Positions 8,376 through 17,100 of a stretch of DNA of 64,000 nt are shown piece by piece (position 1 is the first letter of the stretch; every line of letters starts with the position of its first letter). The stretch comes from Bacteroidota bacterium (GTDB lineage: Bacteria > Bacteroidota > Bacteroidia > B-17B0 > Aurantibacillaceae). The position numbers were made by a program, and so were the translations under genes. The stretch lies in assembly GCA_030684395.1 (NCBI GenBank), contig JAUXTT010000042.1, positions 62,001 through 126,000 on the forward strand. Direction: 5' to 3'. The notes beneath the pieces were generated by a model, which was given only the letters and a program-made list of their open reading frames with translations, searched no databases and was not told where the DNA came from.

Positions 8376-8897
8376 ATGGAAATCATTTTTCAAATAGTAT
8401 TAATTATTGTTCCTGCAGGTGCAGTGTTTGCAATGGCTCTTTTCATGATCAAAACGTTTTTGAATAATGAAAATCGTAGAAGAGAAATGGAAATAAGAAA
8501 AGCTTCCCTTTCGATAGTGGCACCTATTCGCTTGCAAGCCTACGAGCGCGTAGTAATATTCCTGGAACGTTTGCACCCTAACAATTTAGTGATCCGAACC
8601 AATAAAGTAGGTATGACTTCTCACCAGCTTCACGCAGAACTTTTAAAAACAGTAAAAACAGAATACGAACACAATATTTCTCAACAAATCTATATGAGTC
8701 ACGGCGCCTGGGAATTGGTGAAAACAGCTAAAGAAGAAACCCTGAAACTCATTAATATTTCAACATCCAAAGTTCCTGAAAATGCTAAAAGTCAAGATCT
8801 TGCCGGTATTATTTTACAGATAGCTTCAAGCGTAGATAAAATGCCAAGTCAGGTTGCATTGGAGTTTATGAAAAAAGAAATTGCTCAGTATTATTAA
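8376..8897 (+). CDS. Membrane-anchored hypothetical protein
   Basis: 173 residues. One N-terminal transmembrane helix (about residues 5-27) is followed by a charged linker (NNENRRREMEIRKAS) and a cytoplasmic alpha-helical domain with the segments PIRLQAYERVVIFLERLHP and SQQIYMSHGAWELVKTAKEE. The pattern is a conserved Bacteroidota protein of unknown function; I cannot assign a role. It stands alone, and its 3' side is filled with palindromic repeats (8902-9056). Confidence 0.65.
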   Translation: MEIIFQIVLIIVPAGAVFAMALFMIKTFLNNENRRREMEIRKASLSIVAPIRLQAYERVVIFLERLHPNNLVIRTNKVGMTSHQLHAELLKTVKTEYEHNISQQIYMSHGAWELVKTAKEETLKLINISTSKVPENAKSQDLAGIILQIASSVDKMPSQVALEFMKKEIAQYY

Positions 8898-8901
8898 ATA
8901 T

Positions 8902-9056
8902 GTTGGCTTCGACTCCACTTCCACATCGCTCAAGACAGGTGCTCGCCAACTTTTACTATACAATTTCGGGAAACCTGCTAAGGTAGTTGAGCATAGCTGG
9001 ATTTAAGGTAGCTGAGTATAGTTGGAATTAAGGTAGCTGAGCGAAGTCGAAGCTAC
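8902..9056. repeat. Intergenic repeat block: large hairpin plus three tandem 25-bp units
   Basis: GTTGGC (8902-8907) and GCCAAC (8945-8950) close a hairpin holding core-like TTCGACTCC and TCGCTCA words. Three head-to-tail 25-bp units start at 8979, 9004 and 9029, each beginning TAAGGTAG. The last ends in the canonical element: arms GTAGCT (9033-9038) and AGCTAC (9051-9056) around core GAGCGAAGTCGA. The final arm contains the stop codon (9053-9055) of the minus-strand DUF58 gene. Confidence 0.8.
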
Positions 9057-9991
9057 ATCATCGTACTTCTCTTTGCCAGATAAGCTTTCAGAATAGTGTC
9101 AAAACCATCGTTTATATTTGCTTCAACAAGATCAATCCTATATTGAGCACATTTTAATTTAAGGTCCTCATGAAAAACCGACATACGTTCTAAGTATTGT
9201 TGACGAACATCAGTAGGATTTACCTTCAACTCCTCCCCTGTTTCCATATCAATGAAACGGTGCGGGCGGTTATCAAAATCAAAATCGATTTCTTTTTGTT
9301 TATCGGTAACATGAAAAAGAATTACTTCATGTTTTTTATGCTTTAAGTGTTGTAATGCGGAAAACAAATGCTCACTGTCTTCCTTGCTTTCAAACATATC
9401 GCTAAATAATACAACCAGTGAACGTTTGTGGATGGTTTCTGCTATTTGGTGCAATGCATCAGCAACGTTTGTGGTACGAAGACTTTCCGGTTGATGTGTT
9501 TCTGCCAACTTCTCTAATTCAGTAAACAGTAATTTTTGATGAACAGCATTGGAACGGGCATTGTAATGTATTTTTACTTCATCACTAAAAATACTTAATC
9601 CAACTGCATCACGTTGTTTTTTTAATAACTCAATTAATGCTGCTGCACATTGGATCGAGAAAATGATCTTGTTCTCCTGAACCTTATTGTCTTTACCTTC
9701 AATAAAAGGAAAGTACATGGAGGATGAAGAATCAATTACTATTTGACAACGAAGATTGGTTTCTTCTTCGTATCGTTTTACAAATAATTTATCGCTACGG
9801 GCAAATAATTTCCAATCTATATGACGGGTTGATTCGCCTTTGTTATACAAACGATGTTCAGCAAACTCCACCGAAAATCCATGGAACGGACTTTTGTGTA
9901 AACCTGTAATAAAACCTTCTACCACTTGTTTAGCAAGTAATTCAAGTTTCGAAAATTGCCGGATACTTTGGTGGTGAAGGAATATACTCAT
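9053..9991 (-). CDS. DUF58 domain protein (von Willebrand A-like fold)
   Basis: 312 residues from the ATG at 9991 (MSIFLHHQSIRQFSKLELLA); an upstream in-frame TTG at 10006 is less likely. The DUF58 signature is plain: GFSVEFAEHRLYNKGESTRH, then IDWKLFARSDKLFVKRYEEE, and a VWA-like core with a MIDAS-type DSSSSM motif. Such proteins are usually co-encoded with a MoxR AAA+ ATPase and batA/batB genes, but none is adjacent here. They are thought to act with MoxR as chaperones, so the function here is only inferred. The TAG stop codon falls inside a dispersed palindromic element. Confidence 0.85.
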   Translation of the reverse strand: MSIFLHHQSIRQFSKLELLAKQVVEGFITGLHKSPFHGFSVEFAEHRLYNKGESTRHIDWKLFARSDKLFVKRYEEETNLRCQIVIDSSSSMYFPFIEGKDNKVQENKIIFSIQCAAALIELLKKQRDAVGLSIFSDEVKIHYNARSNAVHQKLLFTELEKLAETHQPESLRTTNVADALHQIAETIHKRSLVVLFSDMFESKEDSEHLFSALQHLKHKKHEVILFHVTDKQKEIDFDFDNRPHRFIDMETGEELKVNPTDVRQQYLERMSVFHEDLKLKCAQYRIDLVEANINDGFDTILKAYLAKRSTMM

Positions 9992-10033
9992 ACTTATATA
10001 ATACAAAAGGCTGTAACTATACAGCCGTAAAAA

Positions 10034-10062
10034 AACATTCCCGAATTGTTTTCGGGAATGTT
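10034..10062 (-). terminator. Rho-independent terminator after trxA
   Basis: AACATTCCCGAA and TTCGGGAATGTT form a perfect 12-bp stem with a 5-nt loop. On the minus strand it is followed by a run of seven T, 10 nt beyond the trxA stop. Confidence 0.9.
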
Positions 10063-10071
10063 AAGATCAAA

Positions 10072-10389
10072 TTACAATTGCGCGTCTAATTTACCCGCTA
10101 AAATATTTTTAGGAACCGCTCCAACTTGTTTGTCAACGATCTCACCGTTTTTGAAGATCAATATAGTAGGAATGTTTCTTATTCCGTAGTTTGCTGAAAT
10201 GTTAGAGTTATGATCTACATTTACTTTACCTACCACTACTTTTCCCTCATAATCCTTTGATAATTCTTCTACAATTGGTCCTACCATACGGCAAGGTCCA
10301 CACCACTCTGCCCAAAAATCTACCAATACGGGTTTATCTGATTTAAGAACGAGTTCTTCGAAATTGCTGTCAGTTATTTCTAATGCCAT
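10072..10389 (-). CDS. trxA: Thioredoxin
   Basis: 105 residues, the standard thioredoxin length, no signal peptide. The active site WAEWCGPC places the redox cysteines at C30 and C33, and the cis-proline loop IRNIPTILIF is present. It is a cytoplasmic disulfide reductase for ribonucleotide reductase, peroxiredoxins and other targets. Single gene with its own strong terminator; trxB is not nearby. Confidence 0.96.
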   Translation of the reverse strand: MALEITDSNFEELVLKSDKPVLVDFWAEWCGPCRMVGPIVEELSKDYEGKVVVGKVNVDHNSNISANYGIRNIPTILIFKNGEIVDKQVGAVPKNILAGKLDAQL

Positions 10390-10514
10390 GATAAATGTTT
10401 TTAATGATTTAATTTTTTATAAATATACTTCGTATTCTGGTTTATCAATCATTAATCCAATCTATTTTTCCTGACAAATTGGCTTTCCAGTGTTAAAAAA
10501 ATAAAAGTAGAAAA

Positions 10515-10522
10515 TACATTTG
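10515..10522 (+). promoter_or_regulatory. -7 element (TACATTTG) upstream of 3-hydroxybutyrate dehydrogenase
   Basis: TACATTTG matches TAnnTTTG and lies 92 nt upstream of the ATG at 10615, implying a leader of roughly 85 nt. Confidence 0.5.
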
Positions 10523-10614
10523 TATCTAAACAAAAAGAGTACATTTAACTAAACAAATAACCACGAAGTAGCATTGATACAATACTTTAACAACAAAACT
10601 AATCAATAATTATT

Positions 10615-11385
10615 ATGGCACGTACAGCACTTATTACAGGAAGCACCAGCGGGATCGGACTGGGCATAGCTACAGAATTTGCAAAAGCAAAATACAACAT
10701 TGTTTTCAACGGATTAGAGCCAAACGGAGCCGAAATTGCAGCAAATGTGGGCAAACAATATGGTATTGAAACTATGTTTTTTCCTGCCAATATGCTGAAG
10801 GTGGATGAGTTAAAAGACATGGTAACAAAAGCAACTGAGAAATTCGGGGCAATAGATGTATTAGTTTGTAATGCGGGAATTCAATATGTATCCCCAATTG
10901 AAGATTTTCCTGCTGAAAAATGGGATGCGATCATTGGGATCAACTTAACATCTGCTTTTCATTTAACCAAAGCAGTTTGGCCAAAAATGAAAGAACAAAA
11001 ATTCGGGCGCATTATCAATATAGCATCAGCTCACGGATTGGTTGCATCTGAGTTCAAATCAGCTTATGTAACATCTAAGCATGGTATTGTTGGTTTAACC
11101 AAAGTATTAGGATTAGAAGGTGCACCTTTTAATATTACTGCAAATGCAATTTGCCCGGGTTATGTAAAAACTCCTTTGGTTGATAAACAAATTGCAGATC
11201 AGGCAAAAGCACATAATATGAGTGAGGCAGATGTAGTTAACAAAGTAATGCTATACAAACAAGCTGTAAAAGATTTTGTACCTGTGGAAACATTAGGACA
11301 ATTAGCTTTATTCTTAGCATCTGAAGGAGCAAAAACCATTACCGGAACAGCTATGCCTGTTGACGGTGGTTGGAATGCGCAGTAA
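10615..11385 (+). CDS. 3-hydroxybutyrate dehydrogenase (SDR family)
   Basis: 256 residues, short-chain dehydrogenase/reductase. The NAD-binding motif TGSTSGIGLG is near residue 8, NAG is at about 87, and the catalytic Ser-Tyr-Lys set lies in NIASAHGLVASEF and SAYVTSKHG. The C-terminal ITGTAMPVDGGWNAQ is characteristic of 3-hydroxybutyrate dehydrogenases (BdhA/HbdH), which interconvert D-3-hydroxybutyrate and acetoacetate with NAD+. The specific assignment rests on overall similarity including the LVDKQIADQAK region; another SDR activity cannot be excluded. Single gene, no ketone-body or PHB genes adjacent. CGCAGATT-type repeat words follow the stop. Confidence 0.85.
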   Translation: MARTALITGSTSGIGLGIATEFAKAKYNIVFNGLEPNGAEIAANVGKQYGIETMFFPANMLKVDELKDMVTKATEKFGAIDVLVCNAGIQYVSPIEDFPAEKWDAIIGINLTSAFHLTKAVWPKMKEQKFGRIINIASAHGLVASEFKSAYVTSKHGIVGLTKVLGLEGAPFNITANAICPGYVKTPLVDKQIADQAKAHNMSEADVVNKVMLYKQAVKDFVPVETLGQLALFLASEGAKTITGTAMPVDGGWNAQ

Positions 11386-11427
11386 AAGTACCCCGCAGAT
11401 TTCGCAGATGGACGCAGATTTTAAATT

Positions 11428-11472
11428 AACTCTATAGGAAAGACTGGCTTTTCAGATCTAACTTATAGAGTT
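11428..11472. terminator. Bidirectional hairpin between convergent genes
   Basis: AACTCTATA (11428-11436) pairs with TATAGAGTT (11464-11472), with T-rich flanks on both strands. It serves the convergent ends of the dehydrogenase gene and the ABC exporter gene. Confidence 0.6.
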
Positions 11473-11487
11473 TTTTATACAATTATA

Positions 11488-13278
11488 TTATGCTGTCTTT
11501 CTAATCTCTTCCTTAAACTGCAAATCATAAAGTTTCTTGAAATGCCCATTCTTACCCAGTAATTCCTGAATACTTCCCTGCTCTACTATCTCGCCTTTTT
11601 CCAATACAATTACTCTATCTGCTTTTTGTATGGTAGCTAAGCGATGTGCAACTATGATGGAAGTACGTCCTTTAGTTAAGGTGTCAGTTGCTTTTTGGAT
11701 CAGAATTTCTGTCGCAGTATCTATAGAGGAAGTTGCTTCGTCCAATATCAATAATGCAGGATTGTGAACATAAGCTCGGATAAAAGAGATCAATTGTCTT
11801 TGCCCGGCAGATAAGGTTGCCCCGCGTTCTTTTACATTGTAATTGTAACCATCCGGCATGTTCATAATGAAGTCATGCGCTCCTACAGCTTTTGCTGCTG
11901 TTATTACCTGTTCTTTAGTGATCTCAGGGTTATTGAGAGTGATATTGTTTAAGATGGAATCCGAATACAAAAATACATCCTGCAATACTATACCAATATT
12001 CTCACGTAAATTGTTCAGTTTATAATTGCTGATCTCTTCACCATCTATTAAAATACTTCCTTTATTATGTTCGTAAAACCGAGGCAGTAAATTGGTGATG
12101 GATGTTTTTCCGGAACCGGTTGCTCCTACCAATGCCACTGTTTCTCCTGCGTTTAAAGAGAAAGAAATATTCTTCAATACATAATCTTCATCATTGTAGG
12201 CAAACCATACATCTTTAAATTCTATTTTTCCATTCAAACTGCTAGACTCAAGATTTCCCACATCATTGATCTGTTCGTTTGTATCCAACACCTTAAACAC
12301 ACGTTCTGCAGATACCAACCCCATTTGCAAAGTGTTTAAACGATCAGCCAGCATACGAATCGGCCTGAACAACATATTCGTCAACATAATAAAAAACGTG
12401 ATCTCCCCCGGAGAAATGGTGATTTCTCCAATTCGGGCTCCTGCATACCAAATCAATAAACCAATTGCCAGTGAGGACAAGATCTCTACTACCGGAAAGA
12501 AAATAGAATAATACCAGATCGAACGAATGTTTGCATCGCGGTGTTTATTGTTGATCTCTTTAAATTTTTCAAATTCCTTTTCTTCGCGGTTAAATACCTG
12601 AACGATCTTCATTCCCTGAATATGTTCCTGTACAAATGTATTAAGAGCAGCAACTGCATTCCGCACATCATTAAAAGTAGTTTTTACTCCACGTTTAAAA
12701 AAGTTGGTTGCTATCAATAACAAAGGAACAGTTGTTAACACCACCAAAGCAAATTGCCAGTTTACTAATAACATAGCTACAACGAATACTATAAGTGTTA
12801 CTACATCTCCGGCAATAACTATAAAACCTTGTGAAAACACATCCGATAAAGCTTCTATATCCGATACTGCACGTGTAACCAACATTCCAATTGGAGTGTG
12901 ATCAAAATAACGGGTACGTAAATTAATGATGTGGCTGTATATCTCTTTGCGCATATCGCGAATGATATTTTGTCCGAGCAAAGATGTAATAACAATGTTC
13001 ATATACTGTAAAAGTGCTTCGAACACTAAAATTCCTACCAGCAACAGGATCATGTTCAACAACATATCCGCATCCTTTGCAACAATGTATTTATCAATGG
13101 TTTTTTGGATCAACAATGGTCTGGCAATTGCCAGCGCAGATAGGGAAAGTGTAATTAATACAGCAGCGAAAAATTTTCCTTTGTAAGGTTTTACATAAGC
13201 AAAAATCCTGGAGAAAATCTTCAGGTCAACTTTTTTACCTGTCCTACCGGCAGGCTGGTGTGGCTTCTTTGCTTCCAA
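11488..13278 (-). CDS. MsbA-like ABC exporter (fused membrane and ATPase domains)
   Basis: 596 residues. A six-helix ABC_membrane domain (about 30-310) is followed by an ATPase domain with Walker A GATGSGKT (about 385), signature LSAGQRQ, Walker B LLILDEATSSID and the H-loop IVAHRLATI. Such half-transporters dimerise and export lipids, peptides or drugs; the substrate here is unknown. The only plausible start is a TTG at 13278, directly after the TAA of truA and in the same frame; no ATG or GTG occurs before the first membrane helix. Part of the N-terminus (PAGRTG) is encoded by a CCTGCCGG palindromic word. It appears translationally coupled to truA. Confidence 0.92.
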   Translation of the reverse strand: MEAKKPHQPAGRTGKKVDLKIFSRIFAYVKPYKGKFFAAVLITLSLSALAIARPLLIQKTIDKYIVAKDADMLLNMILLLVGILVFEALLQYMNIVITSLLGQNIIRDMRKEIYSHIINLRTRYFDHTPIGMLVTRAVSDIEALSDVFSQGFIVIAGDVVTLIVFVVAMLLVNWQFALVVLTTVPLLLIATNFFKRGVKTTFNDVRNAVAALNTFVQEHIQGMKIVQVFNREEKEFEKFKEINNKHRDANIRSIWYYSIFFPVVEILSSLAIGLLIWYAGARIGEITISPGEITFFIMLTNMLFRPIRMLADRLNTLQMGLVSAERVFKVLDTNEQINDVGNLESSSLNGKIEFKDVWFAYNDEDYVLKNISFSLNAGETVALVGATGSGKTSITNLLPRFYEHNKGSILIDGEEISNYKLNNLRENIGIVLQDVFLYSDSILNNITLNNPEITKEQVITAAKAVGAHDFIMNMPDGYNYNVKERGATLSAGQRQLISFIRAYVHNPALLILDEATSSIDTATEILIQKATDTLTKGRTSIIVAHRLATIQKADRVIVLEKGEIVEQGSIQELLGKNGHFKKLYDLQFKEEIRKTA

Positions 13279-14043
13279 TTAAAGGTAAATATCTTTCGGG
13301 TAAATAATTTCAACCAAATACAAACCGTGTGCAGGAACTGATTTACCTGCATTACTTCTGTTCCTACTTTCTATGATCTCTTTAAATTGTTCAATCGTAA
13401 TTTTCTTCTCTCCTACTGCAACCAAAGTCCCAACAATCGCTCTTACCATATTCCTCAAAAAACGATTGGCTGAGATGGTAAAAATCAACTTATTATTTTC
13501 TTCTTTCCAAAAGGCTTTATGAATGGTGCAATTGTTAGTGAAGGTTTGAGTATTCACTTTCGAAAAACTGGTAAAGTCCTCGTATTGCAATAAATAAGAA
13601 GCAGCTTCATTCATTAATTTCACATCCAGCTCTATTCCACATTGCCATGAATAATCGCTTAAAAAAGGATCCTTATGTTTATGTATAAAATAATGATATG
13701 TACGCGAAAGTGCTTCGAACCTGGCACTGGTTTCATTTTTTACTTTCTTAATACTATGAAATGCAATATCTTTTCCCGTGATCTGATTGAGTTTATGAAG
13801 CCACTTTCTGGTTTCTAAATGGAGATTTTCTTTTTTGGAATCGAAATGGGCGATATAATTTTTTGAATGAACTCCGGCATCCGTTCTTCCACAACCAACT
13901 ACTTCTATTTTTTCCTGTAGAACTGTGCTTAGACTCTCTTCTACAACCTGCTGAACTGTATTAACCGCATTCTTTTGGATCTGCCATCCATTAAAATTTT
14001 TACCAAAATAGGATAATTCCAAAAAGTACCTGTTCACGGGCAT
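13279..14043 (-). CDS. truA: tRNA pseudouridine(38-40) synthase TruA
   Basis: 254 residues, standard TruA length. The catalytic Asp is D55 in VGCGRTDAGVHS. RYFLELSYFGKNFNGWQIQ at the N-terminus and NRFLRNMVRAIVGTLVAVG in the C-terminal half are family motifs. It converts uridines 38-40 of the tRNA anticodon stem to pseudouridine. Its TAA is followed with zero spacing by the TTG start of the ABC exporter gene, in the same frame. Confidence 0.95.
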   Translation of the reverse strand: MPVNRYFLELSYFGKNFNGWQIQKNAVNTVQQVVEESLSTVLQEKIEVVGCGRTDAGVHSKNYIAHFDSKKENLHLETRKWLHKLNQITGKDIAFHSIKKVKNETSARFEALSRTYHYFIHKHKDPFLSDYSWQCGIELDVKLMNEAASYLLQYEDFTSFSKVNTQTFTNNCTIHKAFWKEENNKLIFTISANRFLRNMVRAIVGTLVAVGEKKITIEQFKEIIESRNRSNAGKSVPAHGLYLVEIIYPKDIYL

Positions 14044-14078
14044 AAAGATACAAAAAAGAGGAATGCTGCACTTTTCTT

Positions 14079-14168
14079 ACCACAAAGATCGCAAAGAAAT
14101 CACAAAGGGCTCAAAGATAGCTTGCATCCTTTGAGTCCTTCGCGTTATAACTTAGTGTTCTTTGTGGT
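14079..14168. repeat. Nested imperfect inverted repeat, ACCACAAAG family
   Basis: Outer arms ACCACAAAGA (14079-14088) and TCTTTGTGGT (14159-14168) are complementary. Inner arms GGGCTCAAAG (14107-14116) and CTTTGAGTCC (14129-14138) match at 9 of 10. Internal tandem CACAAAG words are present. The element fills the whole gap between truA and the large gene upstream of it. Confidence 0.7.
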
Positions 14169-14180
14169 TAAAGTTTGATG

Positions 14181-17100
14181 TTATTCATCATCAACTTTCT
14201 GACCTGTTCTTTTCACTTTTTTCAAAAACTGATCCTTTTTTGCAGGTCCACAAATGTTGTATTGATAAGATGGTCCTTTATCCACATCTTGTTTTCTATT
14301 CTTGGATTTCACTTCCTTAATAATAGTATTGAATTCCTGATTGCTGGAAACACAACTCATTACACCTTTAAAGTAACTGAAATAATACCAGGTACTTTGG
14401 TCTAATTCAAAGTAAATAGTTAACAGGTCACCTGAACGTTGTTTTTTGATTTGAATTATTCCGGGAATATATCTGTTTAATTCATTTTTATAAACGTTTC
14501 CTACTCCAATGTTTCCTTCACTTAAAAAGGATTTTGAATCTTTATCAAAGCGCATGGTAACTTCATTAATGAATAATGCCTTTTCCAATTCATCCGGAAA
14601 ACGTTTAAAGCCTCCATTCAAATTGAGATCAGCAATAGCTTTATCACCTTTTTCTTTTCCTAATATCTCGCGCAATCCTTTTTCGAAGCCGGGTTTCTCA
14701 AAATCAACCGCGGCAAGTGTATTCAGGTATACTTCCATATCCTGAAACATTTTTTTCATGGCTTTGTTTTCAATAAAGAAATCAACTGTCATCATCATAT
14801 TGATAGAAGATGAATCATTAACTGTGTAATGAACCGCCGAACCGGCTGTATTTAGTTTTACTTGTCCGAAATCAGCGCCAATATCCAGTTTACCTTCGCC
14901 GTATACTGCGCAAGTAGTTGTATTTAAGCTCATAAAATTACCCGGTAAAGAGTTCTCTATTAATTTTTCTTTGGAAGAGATCCTGTACTCATTTGCTTCT
15001 TTATCGAAGAACATGAAACCATCCGCAGAAATAACTTCTTTATCCTTTCTTCCCGGGACCGGTGAAATAAAGGCGGAATATACCTTGGAGGAATCGTTGC
15101 TGTACATAATACTCGATCCCACTTCATTATTCTTTACATCCTTTAATTCTTTTGAGATAGGAATGAAGATATCTTTTGGATCGATCTCGCCGGTAAATTT
15201 CAAGTAAGACTTCCCAACTCTTCCACAATCGTGAACAATCCTGGTACCTCCATCAAAAGTTAAGAATTGATTAGCAGCAAAAAGTTTAACCTTTCCGGCG
15301 AAACTGAAGTATGGGTTGAATTTAAAATTGGATGAATCAGGAATAAGACCTTCTGAAACCGTTTGTCCTGAAGTATCCGGAGCTATTTTCGCTAATTTAA
15401 TCAGATAAGGCGAATTGTTTTCGTCGTAATAAGTATAATCTCCATTAGCCAAATACGATTTTTTACCATAAATATTTGCCTGAACATTTTTAATATTGTG
15501 GAATTTTGTAACCGTATTGGCAAGTATCACTGCATTTTTTAAAGTATCTATTACAGCTCCTTTATAGATGGTAACTTTTCCACTGTCGGGAAACAAACGT
15601 GCATCGGCAACATTTATGAAAGGCACATTTAAACAATGGATAACATATTTACGTAAGTTGTAATTAGCTGCCGGAGCAAAAAAGCGAAGAGAATCCTGTT
15701 TTGGATGTACTGAAATAAATTCCGGTCCTTCCAAATCTAATGCGTTTTCAATACCAGCATCCAATTTTTTCTTCTCATCACCTAACTGAATACTTTCTCC
15801 ATCCATAAACCATTTAAACCGATCCATGAAGGCTATATACTGGTTCTTATCAAAACGAACATAAGAACCTTCACCGTTACTAATGAACTGACCAAAGCGA
15901 TCCTGGAAATTAATGGTTGCATTTACGTTTTCAGTTGAGAAAGTAAACCCTTCTTCATCAAATGCTTTTAAATGGAAATTGGCTGTGTCAGCAAAAAACT
16001 TCCTCTGCTTAAACAGAATTTTATGAGAAATAAGATCTGCTCTTTCAAAATCCACTTTACCTTTTCCATACAATTCAGTTGGTGAAAGATCAAATGTTCC
16101 TCTGAATTCGGCTCCTTTATTATAGGCGCTAAATGGTGTTGCTTTATCAGATGCTTGCATCAGGTCCTTGTATGGCATCCAATGTATGTAAACATTTTCG
16201 CCATGTGCCTGCGGAAATTCATCAGGGGATTCGGTTTCCTTTACATCAAAATTTTGAGCAATACCATTCATCGAATCCGGGTAAAAAATAAAATTGTCGG
16301 AATGTGTTAGTGATGGTCCAAAACTAACATCACCATCGGCACCCAAACCTTTATTACTCAAACGTATCTCATTTTCAAACTTTGCCTTGCCGCCGTACAC
16401 CTGAAATCCTCCGGGAGGGGTTTTTCTGATGAAACCTAAAGAATAGTCTTTTTGTAAAGAAAGTTTTTCTCTGAAGGTTGGAAAAATCCCTGCTGAAACA
16501 AATTCTCCATCAAAGATTAATGACTCATTTCTAAAGTTATCTACACTATCAATAGTATAAGGATCGAGTTTAAAATAAAACTTGTCTTTGTTATAGGCAC
16601 CTCGTTGTATAGATCGTTTGTCATAATACGCATAAGATTCTTTGAAACTCTTAAAGATAGGAAATTGCGGTGCCAGTTTATACCCGGCATGATTGGTTTT
16701 TCCATCAACCATTAATTCTCCGTTAATATTTTGAATTACCGTTTCTACTTTTTTGTAATAATAATTCCCATTGATGTCAGGTTCAAATGATGCAACATAA
16801 ATTCTCAGGGAATCCACATTTTTAAGGTCAATTTTATTATCATCGTAGTTATAAGTAAATTCTTTTCCGTGAAACTCAAATTTTCCTGCTGATACCATTC
16901 CTGAAAAAGCAAATGTTCTTCCTTTTTTCAGAAGTATCTCTTGTTTTGCAGGGAAAACAAAAACTTTTTGAGTATCACTAAGTAAAATTTGTTTAACACC
17001 CCGAACACGAAGGTCATAATTATTATTTAAGAGGTTCAGGGTTGCATTAATACCCCCCGGATAGATGGAATGGAAGGTAATAATATCATAATCAATTTGC

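Noticed and set aside
8979-9056. Possible CRISPR or IS end
   Set aside because: The units are directly contiguous with no spacers, and no transposase is present.
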